A stretch of 33,280 bases of DNA from Alphaproteobacteria bacterium (lineage in GTDB: Bacteria; Pseudomonadota; Alphaproteobacteria; JAEULC01), in assembly GCA_020846275.1 (NCBI GenBank), contig JADLEG010000150.1, positions 1-33,280 on the forward strand, read 5' to 3'. The translations under genes and the position numbers were made by a program. The notes under the pieces are model-generated. The model was not told the DNA's origin and did not search any database. It was given only the letters and a program-made list of their open reading frames with translations. Within the stretch, counting starts at the first letter, position 1, and every line of letters starts with the position of its first letter. This document shows, in pieces, positions 32,533-33,280 of this stretch.

Positions 32533-32911
32533 TCTTCAGTACCTTTTCCTCGTAGGCGATCAGCTTGCGGCACGATTTCAGTGCCGCGTAGTGATTGCCC
32601 CGAATGATCCCTTCCCCTATTTCAAGGGCGAGCGGCGTGGCGCTCGGCACCGCCTGAATGAACTCTCTCAAGTGTGTGTTAAATTTCTCTTGATACGGGG
32701 CCGCCTTGTCCGGGAAAAGGTAAAGCATCTGAACGAGGAAATAGATCCGCTTTGCCGGCGTGTTCGCGTCCCGTTCTTTCAGGATGTCGCGCTCGCGCAG
32801 CACGACCGCCCGGTTTTCCAGCACCAATTCGGCCTTGTCGCGGCCATTGACGATCACCGCCTGGTTGACGACCACCCGCTCACCCGGCTTCAAGACCAGC
32901 TTCAAGGCCAT
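32513..32911 (-). CDS. flbT: Flagellar biosynthesis repressor FlbT
   Basis: A 132-residue protein beginning MALKLVLKPGERVVVNQAVIVNGRDKAELVLENRAVVLRERDIL, then ANTPAKRIYFLVQMLYLFP, the standard FlbT core. In Caulobacter, FlbT binds the 5' leader of flagellin mRNA and promotes its decay until the hook is complete, so it acts post-transcriptionally. ATG 32911 follows GGGAGG; the frame is open upstream to 33004, but that part is Arg-rich and unlike the family. It lies 248 bases downstream of flagellin with a terminator between them. Confidence 0.94.
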   Translation of the reverse strand: MALKLVLKPGERVVVNQAVIVNGRDKAELVLENRAVVLRERDILKERDANTPAKRIYFLVQMLYLFPDKAAPYQEKFNTHLREFIQAVPSATPLALEIGEGIIRGNHYAALKSCRKLIAYEEKVLKNVAGKS

Positions 32912-33074
32912 CCGCGCCCTCCCGGTTTTGCCGACCGCGTGGCAAACCGTCTTGCCGCGCCCCCGCGGCGCCGGCCAGACCCGCCGGCGGCGAAGGTGCG
33001 TCAAACTATCGCGAATGGGCCGGCGTCTCCAAGCGATCCCGCCCGAAGTGCCCGCCGGGCGCGCAGCGCCTATG

Positions 33075-33110
33075 AAAAAAAGATGACGGCGGGGCCCGAG
33101 GACCCCGCCG
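33075..33110 (-). terminator. Intrinsic terminator after flagellin
   Basis: On the minus strand, the stem CGGCGGGG/CCCCGCCG (33110-33103 with 33094-33087) with an 8-base loop is followed, five bases on, by a run of seven Ts (33081-33075). It lies about 50 bases past the flagellin stop. The short spacer before the T-run is slightly unusual, but a strong terminator fits a highly expressed gene and separates it from flbT. Confidence 0.7.
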
Positions 33111-33159
33111 CCTTTCAGTTTGACGGTACCGGCGATTCGGCCGGAACCGCGATCTAGGC

Positions 33160-33280
33160 TTATCGGAAGAGGCTGAGAACCGCCTGCTCGCTCTGCGACG
33201 CCAGGCTGAGGGCGTTGATGCCCAGCTGCTGGCGGGTCTGCAGGGCCAACAGGTTGGCGCCTTCTTCGTTCAGGTCGGCA
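33160..33280 (-). CDS. Flagellin, C-terminal end only
   Basis: The last 40 codons of a gene that continues beyond the right edge. The product ends ADLNEEGANLLALQTRQQLG and then INALSLASQSEQAVLSLFR, the classic flagellin C-terminal helix (E-x-A-NL-x-ALQ-x-RQQLG, S-x-QS-x-Q-x-VL-x-LF). This helix packs in the D0 core of the filament and is the export and polymerisation end. The stop TAA is at 33162-33160. Whether it is the only flagellin gene cannot be seen from the window. Confidence 0.95.
   Translation of the reverse strand, partial: ADLNEEGANLLALQTRQQLGINALSLASQSEQAVLSLFR

Noticed and set aside
1..33280. tRNA or rRNA genes, CRISPR arrays, insertion sequences, prophage genes
   Set aside because: None recognised by eye: no cloverleaf-like conserved TTCGA-type arms outside the palindromes, no regularly spaced repeats, no transposase, integrase or phage structural motifs in any frame examined.

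Overview
The window looks like a chromosomal segment of a very GC-rich alphaproteobacterium. The flagellar genes are of the alphaproteobacterial kind (flaF, flbT, fliX, a stand-alone rod-binding FlgJ-type protein without a muramidase domain). DksA has a single cysteine. Two intergenic palindromes belong to the 'TCCTTCGA...TCAGGATGAGG' type that is scattered through many alphaproteobacterial genomes. Nothing suggests a phage, plasmid, insertion sequence or CRISPR array. I cannot name the genus; Rhodospirillales-like is only a guess.

Layout. (1) 1-2730: the start of rpsI and all of rplM on the minus strand behind a good promoter and a leader hairpin, then a TTC38-like TPR gene and an SSAT-like acetyltransferase. 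(2) 2791-8313: housekeeping and stress genes: an SbmA/YddA-type ABC protein, an MgtC-type membrane protein, a minus-strand trio (PaaI-like thioesterase, glutathione S-transferase, 2-oxoglutarate oxygenase), an ECHDC3-like crotonase that lacks both catalytic glutamates, and a CoA-binding protein. (3) 8404-14472: metY, a Bug-type periplasmic binding protein, and a tight queA-tgt-queF-queG operon covering the steps from preQ0 to queuosine in tRNA. (4) 14457-16484: an exported protein of unknown function whose nearest ATG lies inside a repeat, then dksA and fliX on the minus strand. (5) 16672-21901: a candidate sigma-54 promoter followed by flgI, a rod-binding protein gene, a FlgN-like gene, flgK and flgL. 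(6) 21913-33280: a small unknown gene and three large TPR-glycosyltransferase genes run on directly from flgL. Converging on them from the right are flagellin (partial), flbT, flaF, a second GT41-type TPR transferase, a GT4 glycosyltransferase and an exported caspase-like protein.

The most interesting part is region 6. Five glycosyltransferase-like proteins (two GT41/OGT-like, two with GT9-like C-termini, one GT4) and a secreted caspase-like protein lie between the hook-junction genes and flagellin/flbT/flaF. Most are overlapping or separated by only a few bases. I infer a flagellin (or hook-protein) glycosylation locus wired into the flagellar transcription programme. The caspase-like gene is its unexplained member.
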